NCBI GenBank assembly: GCA_947062675.1
Contig: CAMSQM010000007.1
Span: 1-64,000 of the forward strand
From: an uncultured Roseburia sp.
GTDB lineage: Bacteria; Bacillota; Clostridia; Lachnospirales; Lachnospiraceae
DNA: 64,000 bases
Reading direction: 5' to 3'
The notes under the pieces are model-generated. The model had not been told where the DNA came from. It made no database searches and saw nothing but the letters and a program-made list of their open reading frames with translations. Positions 38,676-47,205 of the stretch are shown piece after piece. Numbering within the stretch: position 1 is the stretch's first letter; each line of letters starts with the position of its first letter. The position numbers and the translations under genes are program-made.

Positions 38676-39866
38676 ATGGACAAGAAAATTCGTTTCGGAC
38701 TGATCGGTATCGGGGCACAGGGAGGCGCTTACGCCGGATTTTTAACAGGAAAAGCAGGATTTCCGGGAATGCCCGCGCCGGAATGCCCGCCGCACTGCGC
38801 GCTCGGGGCACTCTGTGACACAGATCCTGCAAAGAAGAGCATGTGTGAGGAAAAGTTTCCGGAATATCCGTTCTATACAGACTGGAAGGAAATGATTGCT
38901 TCCGGCGATGTGGACGCGGTGATTACCACGGTGCCGCATTATCTGCACACAGAGATCGCGATGTACTGTTTCGAGCACAATATGCCGGTTCTGGTTGAGA
39001 AGCCTGCAGGTGTATATTCAAAAGAAGTCCGTCAGATGAACGAGTGCGCGGCTGCACATCCGGATGTGGCGTTCGGTGTAATGTTCAATCAGAGAACCAA
39101 CGTGTTATATCAGAAGGTGAAAGCTATCATCGAGTCCGGAGAGCTCGGTGCGATTCGCCGTACCAGCTGGATTATCAATTCCTGGTGGCGTCCGGACAGC
39201 TATTACCGCCAGAGCGACTGGCGTGCTACCTGGGGCGGAGAGGGCGGCGGCGTCCTTGTCAATCAGGCGCCTCATCAGCTTGATCTCTGGCAGTGGATCT
39301 GCGGTGTTCCGAACAAGGTATATGCAAAATGTCTGTATGGCTGTCACAGGGATATTGTGGTCGAAAATGATGTTACGGCTGTGACGGAGTACCCGAACGG
39401 GGCGACCGGTTCGTTTATCACCTGTACGCATGACGCGAACGGAACAGATCGTCTCGAAATTGACCTTGACGGGGGCAAGATTGTTGTGGAGAACAGTAAG
39501 ACGGCAACCGTCTACCGCCTCAATAAATCTGAGAGTGAGATGAACGAGACCATGAGCATGATGGAGGTCTCGAAGCTGGTGTCCGGGAATTCGGGCGGCG
39601 GTCTTTACACTGAAGAAAAATTTGAGAATACAGACGGCTGGGGCAAGCAGCACACGACGGTTATGGAGAATTTTGCAATGCATATTCTGGAGGGTACTCC
39701 GCTTCTTGCGCCCGGTTCCGACGGAATCAACGGTGTAAACCTTGCAAATGCAATCCTGCTTTCTTCCTGGCTTGGAAAAGAAGTAGAACTTCCGGTTGAC
39801 GAGGATCTCTACCTCGCGGAACTCAATAAGAGAATTGCAGAAGAAGGAAAGTTCCCGACAAGATAA
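38676..39866 (+). CDS. Gfo/Idh/MocA-family dehydrogenase (1)
   Basis: 396 residues from ATG 38676 (GGAGG 9 bases ahead). Rossmann motif FGLIGIGAQGGAYAGFL, catalytic Lys in VLVEKPAGVYSKE, and the substrate-domain motif GGGVLVNQAPHQLDLW with the catalytic His. NAD(P)-dependent oxidation of a sugar, polyol or glycoside, commonly at C3. Fits with the two barrels as a 3-keto sugar pathway. Confidence 0.85.
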   Translation: MDKKIRFGLIGIGAQGGAYAGFLTGKAGFPGMPAPECPPHCALGALCDTDPAKKSMCEEKFPEYPFYTDWKEMIASGDVDAVITTVPHYLHTEIAMYCFEHNMPVLVEKPAGVYSKEVRQMNECAAAHPDVAFGVMFNQRTNVLYQKVKAIIESGELGAIRRTSWIINSWWRPDSYYRQSDWRATWGGEGGGVLVNQAPHQLDLWQWICGVPNKVYAKCLYGCHRDIVVENDVTAVTEYPNGATGSFITCTHDANGTDRLEIDLDGGKIVVENSKTATVYRLNKSESEMNETMSMMEVSKLVSGNSGGGLYTEEKFENTDGWGKQHTTVMENFAMHILEGTPLLAPGSDGINGVNLANAILLSSWLGKEVELPVDEDLYLAELNKRIAEEGKFPTR

Positions 39867-39900
39867 AGGGGACAGCCGGAACGGATCGGGAGGAATCCAT

Positions 39901-40902
39901 ATGAAAAAAGCAGCTATCATCGGAATGGGCGTTATTTCCCCCATCCATATTGCAGCCATTCAGGGTAATCCGCAGATTACCCTGGCGGCTGTCTGCGATA
40001 CGGAAGAGAGTAAGAGGAGCGATGCACCTTCGGGAGTGCCGTTTTACACTGATTATAAAGCAATGATAACAGAAGTACAGCCGGACGTTGTACATATCTG
40101 TCTGCCTCACTACCTGCATGTGCCGGTGTCGGAAGCTGCCGCAGAGATGGGCGTTCATGTATTCTGCGAAAAGCCGGTGGCGCTCAATGCGAAAGAGGGC
40201 AGGGAGTTTGTGGAGTTTGAGGCTTCCCACCCGGATATTCACATGGGTATCTGTCTGCAGAACCGCCTCAATGAGTCTGTTGAGATGCTCAAAAGTCTGA
40301 TTGACGGGGGTGAGTACGGCGCCGTCACCGGGATCAGGGGAACTGTTCCCTGGTACCGTGAGAAAGGATATTATGAAGTGCAGCCCTGGCGCGGAAGATG
40401 GGACACTGCGGGCGGAGGATGCATGATCAATCAGTCTGTACATACCCTGGATCTGCTCTATCATCTTGGCGGTGAGATCCGTGAGCTTAAAGCAGTCACG
40501 GCGCAGCTTCTGGACTACGGAATTGAGGTCGAGGATACGGCGGCGGCCAGACTTACATTTGCGAGCGGCGCGCAGGGAGTCTTCCTGGCGACGATTGCAG
40601 GTTATAAGAACGAGAGTGTACAGATTTCGGTGCAGATGGAAAAGGCGGATTTTCTGATTATGGACAATACGCTCTACCGCATCGGGCCGGACGGTACAAA
40701 AGAAAAGCTGTGCGAGGATGCAATGCTTCCGGGCACAAAATTCTACTACGGCGCAAGCCACAAAAAAATGATTGATTCATTTTATGATGCCCTGGAGAAA
40801 AACAGTCAGGATTACCTGCACATCCGCGACGCGCTGATGAGTATACGCTTAATTGACGCGATTCAGGAGTCCGGCAGAAGCGGGAAGATTGTGACACTCT
40901 GA
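39901..40902 (+). CDS. Gfo/Idh/MocA-family dehydrogenase (2)
   Basis: 333 residues from ATG 39901 (GGAGG 7 bases ahead). GMGVISPIHIAAI, VFCEKPVALNAKEG (catalytic Lys) and GGGCMINQSVHTLDLLYHLGG (catalytic His). Only distantly similar to the dehydrogenase immediately upstream, so the two probably act on different substrates or in opposite directions, one oxidising and one reducing. Confidence 0.85.
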   Translation: MKKAAIIGMGVISPIHIAAIQGNPQITLAAVCDTEESKRSDAPSGVPFYTDYKAMITEVQPDVVHICLPHYLHVPVSEAAAEMGVHVFCEKPVALNAKEGREFVEFEASHPDIHMGICLQNRLNESVEMLKSLIDGGEYGAVTGIRGTVPWYREKGYYEVQPWRGRWDTAGGGCMINQSVHTLDLLYHLGGEIRELKAVTAQLLDYGIEVEDTAAARLTFASGAQGVFLATIAGYKNESVQISVQMEKADFLIMDNTLYRIGPDGTKEKLCEDAMLPGTKFYYGASHKKMIDSFYDALEKNSQDYLHIRDALMSIRLIDAIQESGRSGKIVTL

Positions 40903-40941
40903 GATGCCACGGGCTAACGATCAGAAAGAGAGGGAAATACC

Positions 40942-41805
40942 ATGGAGAAGGGATTAATTGGTATTCAGATGAGTACCATCAAGAAAAAAGTAGATGAGCT
41001 GGGGGCTTACGAGACCTTAAAAGCATGTGCGGAAATGGGTTATCACTGCATGGAAGTGAGCCAGATTCCGATGACACCGGAAAATGTTTCGGGGATGAAA
41101 AAGGCCTGCGATGAATTTAAAATCAAAATCGCGGCGAACAGCGCGGCACTGGAGCCGATGATGCCCGGAATGCCCGGCGAATTTCTGACTACTGATTTTG
41201 ATAAAATTGTGGAGGATTGTAAAAAACTTGATACAGACATGCTCCGCATCGGCATGCTTCCGATCACCTGCATGGGAAGCAGGGAAAAAGCGATTGATTT
41301 TGTAAAGCGTGCGGATGAGATGGCAGAGCGCCTGGGAGAACATGGAATCGATCTGTATTATCACAATCACCATGTAGAATTTATCAAATATGACGGTCAG
41401 TATCTGTTGGACATCATTAAGGACAACACAAAGAAAATGGGTTTTGAGCTGGATATCCACTGGATCCACCGCGGCGGGGAGAACCCTGTGACATTTATCA
41501 ATCAGTATGCAGGGCGCATCCGTCTGCTTCACCTGAAAGATTACCGCATCGCGCAGATGAAGCTTCCGGAAGGTGGTTTTGACATGAAAGCGTTTGGCGG
41601 ACAGTTCTACAACCTGATTGAGTTTGCAGAAGTTGGCGAGGGTAATCTGCCGATTAAGGAGTGCATTGAGGCGGGTCTGGCCGGAGGAAGCGAGTATTTC
41701 CTGATCGAGCAGGATGACACTTACGGAAGAGATCCGTTTGAGAGCCTTAAGATCAGCCGCGACAACCTGATTGCGCTCGGCTACAAAGACTGGTTTGAAA
41801 TTTAA
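40942..41805 (+). CDS. Sugar phosphate isomerase/epimerase-like TIM barrel (2)
   Basis: 287 residues, AGAGGG ahead of ATG. Barrel of the AP-endonuclease-2 fold with metal-ligand segments YYHNHHVEF, ELDIHWIHRGG and LLHLKDYRI, and the C-terminal FLIEQDDTYGRDPFESLKIS. Last gene of the operon, followed by the terminator at 41836-41872. Differs clearly from barrel 1. Confidence 0.82.
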   Translation: MEKGLIGIQMSTIKKKVDELGAYETLKACAEMGYHCMEVSQIPMTPENVSGMKKACDEFKIKIAANSAALEPMMPGMPGEFLTTDFDKIVEDCKKLDTDMLRIGMLPITCMGSREKAIDFVKRADEMAERLGEHGIDLYYHNHHVEFIKYDGQYLLDIIKDNTKKMGFELDIHWIHRGGENPVTFINQYAGRIRLLHLKDYRIAQMKLPEGGFDMKAFGGQFYNLIEFAEVGEGNLPIKECIEAGLAGGSEYFLIEQDDTYGRDPFESLKISRDNLIALGYKDWFEI

Positions 41806-41835
41806 AAAGTTCTGATAAGCGAACTGAAATAATGA

Positions 41836-41872
41836 AGCCCCCTGTATCATTTTTCCGGTACAGGGGGCTTTG
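41836..41872. terminator. Bidirectional terminator between the sugar operon and the fruK-like gene
   Basis: An 11-bp stem AGCCCCCTGTA/TACAGGGGGCT with 12-base loop; T-rich in the plus direction (TTTGTGTG), weaker in the minus direction. Ends two convergent transcripts. Confidence 0.75.
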
Positions 41873-41921
41873 TGTGTATGGAATAATTTTTCTGAACAAA
41901 CATTTTCTGATGAAACATTTC

Positions 41922-42854
41922 TTATATTTTCCGAAATACCACTCTGGGAATCAGCTTCTCGATGAGATCATATCCGGCTGCCTGCGTGCCACTGCACGTA
42001 ACGCTGGCTGCCCCTGCTGCCATGGAAAGACATATGGTTTTTTCAGGACTTAAGCCGGATTCTTCCGCAACTGCAAGAGCGGCCACCATGCTGTCCCCGG
42101 CGCCGACAGTACTTCTGACCAAAACGTCGGGTCCTTCCGCGTAAACTGCTGTATTTTCTGATAAATATACGGCACCCCTGCTGCCCATGGAAACAACGAT
42201 TTTAGCGATGCCATACTCTTTCATAACTTTTAGCGCCGCCGTCTTTATTTCCTCCGGTGTCGGGAGGGGCTGTCCCAGCAGCCCGGATAACTCATGATGA
42301 TTAGGCTTGATCAGGTATGGAGCCGCCTGAATGCCTGCCGCCAGAAGTTCTCCTTCCGCGTCCAGAATGACTTTCGCGCCTGTTTTTTTGCAGGCGCTTA
42401 CCCAGGTGCGGTAGGTGTCCTGTGGAGCACCTTTTGGAACACTGCCAGAGATCACTACAATATCTTCAGCGGTCAGTTTTGTGAGCAGTTCCGTTAATAA
42501 TCCGTTCAGGACATCTTCCGGCACAGCGGCGCCGGGTTCATTGAGATCCGTGTTTGTCCGGCAGACCGGATCAATAATTTTCAGATTCGTGCGGGTCTCT
42601 CCTTCCACAAACCGGAAACAGGTGTCAGTTACCATCCCTTTGAGTGAGTTCAGAATGCTGCGGCCGGTTTCTCCTCCGAGAATACCGGCTGCAACGCTCC
42701 TGCTGCCAAGGTTATGGATTACCCTGGAAACATTGATTCCCTTTCCGCCCGGATCCGTGCGTATGGACGTGATTCGGTTGACACTGTTGATTTTCAGGGA
42801 GGGAATCTCAATGGTTTTATCCAGTGCCGGATTCAGTGTAATCGTGAAAATCAT
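41922..42854 (-). CDS. 1-phosphofructokinase-like PfkB sugar kinase
   Basis: 310 residues. PfkB fold of the FruK/LacC type: TLNPALDKTIEIP, GGKGINVSRVIHNLG (substrate loop), LIKPNHHEL, and ATP site/catalytic Asp in VGAGDSMVAALAVA. Phosphorylates fructose-1-phosphate or tagatose-6-phosphate. No PTS transporter or DeoR-type regulator stands beside it, so the sugar is uncertain. It lies 18 bases after the MATE gene on the same strand. Confidence 0.85.
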   Translation of the reverse strand: MIFTITLNPALDKTIEIPSLKINSVNRITSIRTDPGGKGINVSRVIHNLGSRSVAAGILGGETGRSILNSLKGMVTDTCFRFVEGETRTNLKIIDPVCRTNTDLNEPGAAVPEDVLNGLLTELLTKLTAEDIVVISGSVPKGAPQDTYRTWVSACKKTGAKVILDAEGELLAAGIQAAPYLIKPNHHELSGLLGQPLPTPEEIKTAALKVMKEYGIAKIVVSMGSRGAVYLSENTAVYAEGPDVLVRSTVGAGDSMVAALAVAEESGLSPEKTICLSMAAGAASVTCSGTQAAGYDLIEKLIPRVVFRKI

Positions 42855-42872
42855 GAAATATCTCCTCCGGGT

Positions 42873-44249
42873 TTACTTTCCTTTTTCTTCGGCGCCTCTG
42901 TCCAGAATACCATTCAGCCGCATAAAGAGCATGGAACCGGTAACGGTGGCAGCCACAATATCACTGACCGGTTCGGCTAAAAAGACGCCGAATACCTGGT
43001 TGGGGAGAATGTGCGGTAAAATAAAAATGAGAGGAATCAGCAGAACAAGCTTTCGCAGGCACGCCATCAGAAGACTGATTTTTGCCTGTCCCAGCGCCAT
43101 AAATGTCTGCTGGCAGGCAATCTGCACGCCGGTTGAAAAAATTCCAGCCATATAAATCCGCATCGTCCAGACAGTATAATCGACAAGTGCGGAATCGCTG
43201 CTGAAAATACCTGCGAAAACCTGCGGAAAAACCATCAGCAGAATCCACATCAGCACTGTAAAGCATACACAGGCAGAAAACTGGCAGCGGAAAGCCTGTT
43301 TTACGCGGTCTTTTTTTCCTGCTCCGAAGTTGAAGCTCATAATCGGCTGTCCGCCCTGGCAGATTCCCTGCAGCGGCAGCATTACCAGCTGACTGCAGGA
43401 TGAAATGATCGTCATTGCGCCCACTGCGATATCCCCGCCATAACGGGAAAGACTGCTGTTAAAGCTGATATTTAATATACTTTCGGTGCTGAGCATGACA
43501 AATGTGGAAATCCCAAGCGCCAGACAGGGGAGAATCACTTCCGGAACCAGCTTCATACTGGAGAGACTGAGGCGGATCAGGGATTTCGGACCTGTCAGAA
43601 AACGAAGAACCCACACTGCGCTGACAGCCTGACTTATCACGGTGGCGACTGCAGCTCCCTGAACACCCATCCCGAGTCCGAAAATAAGGATCGGATCCAG
43701 AATAATATTACAGATGGCACCAACTACAGTCGTTATCATACTGATTTTTGCAAATCCCTGTGTTGTGATAAAAGGATTCAGACCCATCACAATCATTACA
43801 AACACGGTTCCGAGAATGTAAATGCGCGAATAGGAGAGAGCGTAGGGCAGAGTTACATCACTGGCGCCGAACAGTCGCAGCATCTGCGGTGCAAATATGT
43901 AAAAGAGAATCGTCAGCAACGCAGTAAAAATCAGAAGCACGGAAAAACAGTTTCCCAGAATCTTTTGTGCGTTTTCATGATCATTTCGTCCCATTGCGAT
44001 GGCCGCCCGCGGGGCGCCGCCGGAACCTGCCAGCATGGCGAAAGCATTTATCATCATTAAGATAGGTAAAAAAAGGCCTACTCCTGTAAGAGCAGATGCG
44101 CCTGCATCCGGGATGTGGCCGATATAAATGCGGTCGACAATATTGTAGAGCATGTTGATAAGCTGTGCGACAACGGCGGGGATGGCCAGGTTAAGCATCA
44201 GTTTTGGGATGCTTCCGGTTCCCATATCCTGTTTTGTTTGTTGTGACAT
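42873..44249 (-). CDS. MATE-family efflux transporter
   Basis: 458 residues, about twelve membrane helices in two homologous halves (LAIPAVVAQLINMLYNIVDRIYIG and later SFNFGAGKKDRVKQAF). Typical of the DinF/NorM-type MATE exporters of gut Firmicutes. GGAGG lies ahead of ATG. Substrate is unknown. The promoter carries an inverted repeat that may bind a regulator. Confidence 0.88.
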   Translation of the reverse strand: MSQQTKQDMGTGSIPKLMLNLAIPAVVAQLINMLYNIVDRIYIGHIPDAGASALTGVGLFLPILMMINAFAMLAGSGGAPRAAIAMGRNDHENAQKILGNCFSVLLIFTALLTILFYIFAPQMLRLFGASDVTLPYALSYSRIYILGTVFVMIVMGLNPFITTQGFAKISMITTVVGAICNIILDPILIFGLGMGVQGAAVATVISQAVSAVWVLRFLTGPKSLIRLSLSSMKLVPEVILPCLALGISTFVMLSTESILNISFNSSLSRYGGDIAVGAMTIISSCSQLVMLPLQGICQGGQPIMSFNFGAGKKDRVKQAFRCQFSACVCFTVLMWILLMVFPQVFAGIFSSDSALVDYTVWTMRIYMAGIFSTGVQIACQQTFMALGQAKISLLMACLRKLVLLIPLIFILPHILPNQVFGVFLAEPVSDIVAATVTGSMLFMRLNGILDRGAEEKGK

Positions 44250-44299
44250 TCGTTTTCCTCCTTTTGTTTCCTAAAGTATAATCCTGTGATCTGTATTAA

Positions 44300-44336
44300 A
44301 TTGTAACAGAACCAGAACAGAATCACAACTGTTACA
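44300..44336 (-). promoter_or_regulatory. MATE promoter with overlapping inverted repeat
   Basis: On the minus strand TTGTGA, 17 bases, TACAAT (44328 to 44300). The inverted repeat TGTAACAG (44302-44309) / CTGTTACA (44329-44336) brackets it, overlapping the -10 and abutting the -35, a good operator geometry for a repressor. The remainder of the 44250-44565 gap holds the opposing promoter at 44472-44500 and nothing else recognised. Confidence 0.5.
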
Positions 44337-44471
44337 GATTTATAAATTGAGATGCCGACAAACCGCGATGCAGATATCACGATGCCGGAAGATCATTGTG
44401 CGGGCAGACTTGTGATACTGTAAGATGTGACGGATCTGCGACTGAAACATCAAATTTAACATGAAATAAGG

Positions 44472-44500
44472 TTTCAATCCTGTCAGGAATGTGATAAAAT
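44472..44500 (+). promoter_or_regulatory. Possible promoter of the acidic repeat protein gene
   Basis: TTTCAA, 17 bases, TAAAAT; the -10 is a fair match, the -35 weaker. It would give a leader of about 60 bases before ATG 44566. Confidence 0.4.
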
Positions 44501-44565
44501 AATTTAAGTACAGGCTGATTCGGCAGGTCGGCAGAATATGTAAAAACAGCGCAGGGGGTATTGAT

Positions 44566-47130
44566 ATGGACAGGAACGATTCATTGACACCGCAGAAAGC
44601 AAAATATAAAAATATGCTTCCAATTCTCATTCCGGCATTGCTGGCGGTGCTGCTTATCGTTGCGGAGCTCTATGTGATGATTCAGAAACCTGGAAATCTG
44701 GTCGGAATGGCTGGAATTGCCGTAGTGCTTCTGGCCTGCGTGGCGGTGCTGATCAGCGCGGTTTTAAAAGAAGCCGCCCGCAGCAGGGAAGAGATTATAC
44801 AGGGCAGACAGGAAAGCAGGGAACAGTTTGAAAATACAGCCAGATCGGAAAAAGCAGCTTATCTTCTTCTGAAAAAAACGTACGGCCTTCTGACAGAGAT
44901 GGATGAGACGATTCAGACAGACCGGACAGATGAGATTATTTCTGCCCAGAAAAAGCTCTCGAAAGTGATTATCAGGAGAAATAAGGAAAATACGGATGCT
45001 CTCCTCAACTCGAACGACAGAGTGGTCGAGAAGCTGACAGAAGTCTGCGATATTGACCGGAAGGATCCTGCAGAATTTTTTGACAGACAGCGGGAATATC
45101 TGGATGAATCCATGAAAGCTCTTATGAAGCAGCAGGAAGAGTTTGCGCGCCGGCAGGAGGAGTTTGCCTCGCAGCAGCAGCAGTTTTTTTCCGGCATCAG
45201 GCAGATGGAGCAGAATCTGAAAAGAGAGATTCTGTCGGTTGAGGATTACATGAATTCCGTGCAGGAACAGATAGCAGAACATCAGAAAGAACTGATCAGT
45301 TCTGTGAGGGATGCTGTTTCGGCAGGATCGCCGGTTCAGCCCGCATCCCGGACTGAGACGGATTCCTTCGCTGATACAGGGTATAGTGAAGAAGAGCTCA
45401 TGGAGGAACCTGTATTTGATTTTGGTTTTGATGCAGATTTCGTGGCGGAAGCTGAAGAAGCAGATGAGCATGAGCCGGATTTCGGTCTGGATGCCGGATT
45501 TGAAGCAGAGAGAGAACCGGACGAGGAGCCGGCGCTGGATTTTGACAGGGATATTATTTTTGGCCTGGACGAGGATCCGGACGAAACAGAAGCGTCTGAT
45601 TATGCTTCTGATAACGATGCCGGCCTGAATGAAGATTTTAGTATGGATCCGGATTTTAGCGTGGATGCAGATTTCAGTGAGAATGCCGGATTTGAAGAGG
45701 AGCCGGAGAAAAGTCCGGATGAGATGCCGGATTTTGGAGAAGGGCTCAGTTTCGGAGCAGAGCCGGGGTTTGCCCGGGGCAGCGATTTTGAGGAATCCGT
45801 AATGGATTCTGTCCAGGAAACGGGTTTCGGGGAACCGGTGCTGAATTTTAGTGAGGAGGCAGGTTCAGAAGAACCGGTACTGGATTTTAGTCAGGAGACA
45901 GGAATTGAAGAGCCGGTACTGGATTTTAGTCAGGAGACAGGAATTGAAGAGCCGGTACTGGATTTTAGTCAGGAGACAGGAATTGAAGAGCCGGTGCTGG
46001 ATTTTAGTCAGGAGACAGGAATTGAAGAGCCGGTGCTGGATTTTGGAACAGATATGTCTAATGAAGAAGAAAGCGTTTCGGATTTGGAGAGCGGCGGATT
46101 TGGAACCGGTTTTGATTTTCAGTCAGATTTGTTTTCGCAGGATAATCCTGTACAGGATACAGAATATGAGGGAAACAGTCCGGAAAACGCTTTTGTGAGC
46201 ATGGAGTCAGATCAGGAAACCGATGATTTTCTGATGGAAGGAATGCCGGAAGCGGAAATGTTCCGGATGCCGGAGTCGGTGGAAGAAGAAGTATCGCAGA
46301 TGCCGGAAGCGCTGGAGGAGGCGGAAATGTTCCGGATGCCAGAGTCAGAAGAGGAGTCAGATAAACCGGAAGAACCAGAACCCTGGAAGATGCCGGAGCC
46401 GGAAGAGGTATCGCAGATGCCGGAGGGACCGGAGTTTTCACTGATGCCGGAGCCGGAAGAAGAGGTATCGCAGATGCCGGAGTCGCTGGAGGAAGCAGAT
46501 ATGTTCCGGATGCCGGAGTCAGAAGAGGAGTCAGGTAAACCGGAAGAACCAGAACTTTGGAAGATGCCGGAGCTGGAAGAGGCGGCGGAGGGACCGGAGT
46601 TTTCACTGATGCCGGAGCCGGTGGAAGAAGAAGTATCGCAGATGCCGGAGGCACTGGAAGAGGCGGAAATGTTCCGAATGCCGGAGTCGCTGGAAGAAGA
46701 GATATCACAGCCGGAGGAAGCGGACTGGAAGATGTCAGAGTCGGAAGAGGTATCGCAGATGCCGGAGTCGCTGGAGGAAGCAGATATGTTCCGGATGCCG
46801 GAGCCGCTGGAGGAGTCAGGTAAACCGGAAGAACCAGAACTTTGGAAGGTGGCGGAGCTGGAAGAAGCGGCAACACAGATACCGGGGGCGAAAGAGGAGC
46901 CGGAAGCGGCGGAAGAACCGGAAATGTCGCCGGAGATGAATATCGCGCGGGAATATTCCAGAATCAAGGAATTGATGCAGCAAAGGCCGATTCCAGAGAA
47001 AAAACCGCAGGAGAAAGCTGCTGTGACAAAAGAAAAAGCGCCGGAAAAGCCGGGAATTTCGAGGAATTCATCCAATCCGAACAAGATGATGACTCCGGCG
47101 GAGATTGCCGCTCTGATTGCGAGTCTGTAG
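44566..47130 (+). CDS. Acidic repeat-rich membrane-anchored coiled-coil protein
   Basis: 854 residues. Two membrane helices at about 17-38 and 45-67 form a hairpin; a coiled coil follows (about 70-245, rich in Gln/Glu, QQEEFARRQEEFASQQQQFF). Residues about 260-800 are extremely acidic and low in complexity, with a 13-residue repeat (EEPVLDFSQETGI) and then degenerate blocks built from MPE/MPES, WKMPE, MFRMPES and FSLMPEP. The last about 60 residues are basic (KKPQEKAAVTKEK) and end with NKMMTPAEIAALIASL, a short amphipathic helix like a C-terminal docking peptide. The body is expected to be cytoplasmic. I do not recognise the family. Long antisense frames here are composition artefacts. Confidence 0.85.
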   Translation: MDRNDSLTPQKAKYKNMLPILIPALLAVLLIVAELYVMIQKPGNLVGMAGIAVVLLACVAVLISAVLKEAARSREEIIQGRQESREQFENTARSEKAAYLLLKKTYGLLTEMDETIQTDRTDEIISAQKKLSKVIIRRNKENTDALLNSNDRVVEKLTEVCDIDRKDPAEFFDRQREYLDESMKALMKQQEEFARRQEEFASQQQQFFSGIRQMEQNLKREILSVEDYMNSVQEQIAEHQKELISSVRDAVSAGSPVQPASRTETDSFADTGYSEEELMEEPVFDFGFDADFVAEAEEADEHEPDFGLDAGFEAEREPDEEPALDFDRDIIFGLDEDPDETEASDYASDNDAGLNEDFSMDPDFSVDADFSENAGFEEEPEKSPDEMPDFGEGLSFGAEPGFARGSDFEESVMDSVQETGFGEPVLNFSEEAGSEEPVLDFSQETGIEEPVLDFSQETGIEEPVLDFSQETGIEEPVLDFSQETGIEEPVLDFGTDMSNEEESVSDLESGGFGTGFDFQSDLFSQDNPVQDTEYEGNSPENAFVSMESDQETDDFLMEGMPEAEMFRMPESVEEEVSQMPEALEEAEMFRMPESEEESDKPEEPEPWKMPEPEEVSQMPEGPEFSLMPEPEEEVSQMPESLEEADMFRMPESEEESGKPEEPELWKMPELEEAAEGPEFSLMPEPVEEEVSQMPEALEEAEMFRMPESLEEEISQPEEADWKMSESEEVSQMPESLEEADMFRMPEPLEESGKPEEPELWKVAELEEAATQIPGAKEEPEAAEEPEMSPEMNIAREYSRIKELMQQRPIPEKKPQEKAAVTKEKAPEKPGISRNSSNPNKMMTPAEIAALIASL
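45829..46044 (+). repeat. 39-bp in-frame tandem repeats (5 copies plus a partial)
   Basis: Units of 39 bp starting at 45829 (divergent), 45868, 45907, 45946 and 45985, with a partial copy at 46024. The middle copies differ by one or two bases. Each encodes 13 residues with consensus EEPVLDFSQETGI. Copy-number change would keep the frame. Confidence 0.95.
46222..46900 (+). repeat. Degenerate MPE-type repeat block
   Basis: Imperfect repeats of about 50-120 bp encoding Glu/Met/Pro-rich segments: MFRMPES occurs four times and MFRMPEP once, VSQMPE several times, EEPELWK twice. Larger near-duplicates (46441-46560 against 46591-46690 and 46741-46860) show past unequal exchange. Confidence 0.85.
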
Positions 47131-47150
47131 ATAAAGAAAGAATAGGAAAA

Positions 47151-47173
47151 GGGGCCACAGGCCCCTTTTTTTT
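47151..47173 (+). terminator. Terminator of the acidic repeat protein gene
   Basis: GGGGCC/GGCCCC stem with ACA loop followed by eight T, 21 bases after the stop. Strong intrinsic terminator. Confidence 0.92.
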
Positions 47174-47205
47174 CAGGTAATATTGTATTTCAGATTATGA
47201 ATTCT

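Noticed and set aside
45829-46044. Possible CRISPR or regulatory repeats
   Set aside because: They are in-frame coding repeats within a single open reading frame.
46058-47084. Long antisense frames (about 270-290 residues, Ser/Pro-rich) opposite the acidic repeat gene
   Set aside because: They are by-products of Glu/Pro/Met-rich repeat codons; no ribosome site or promoter, and the composition is purely repetitive.
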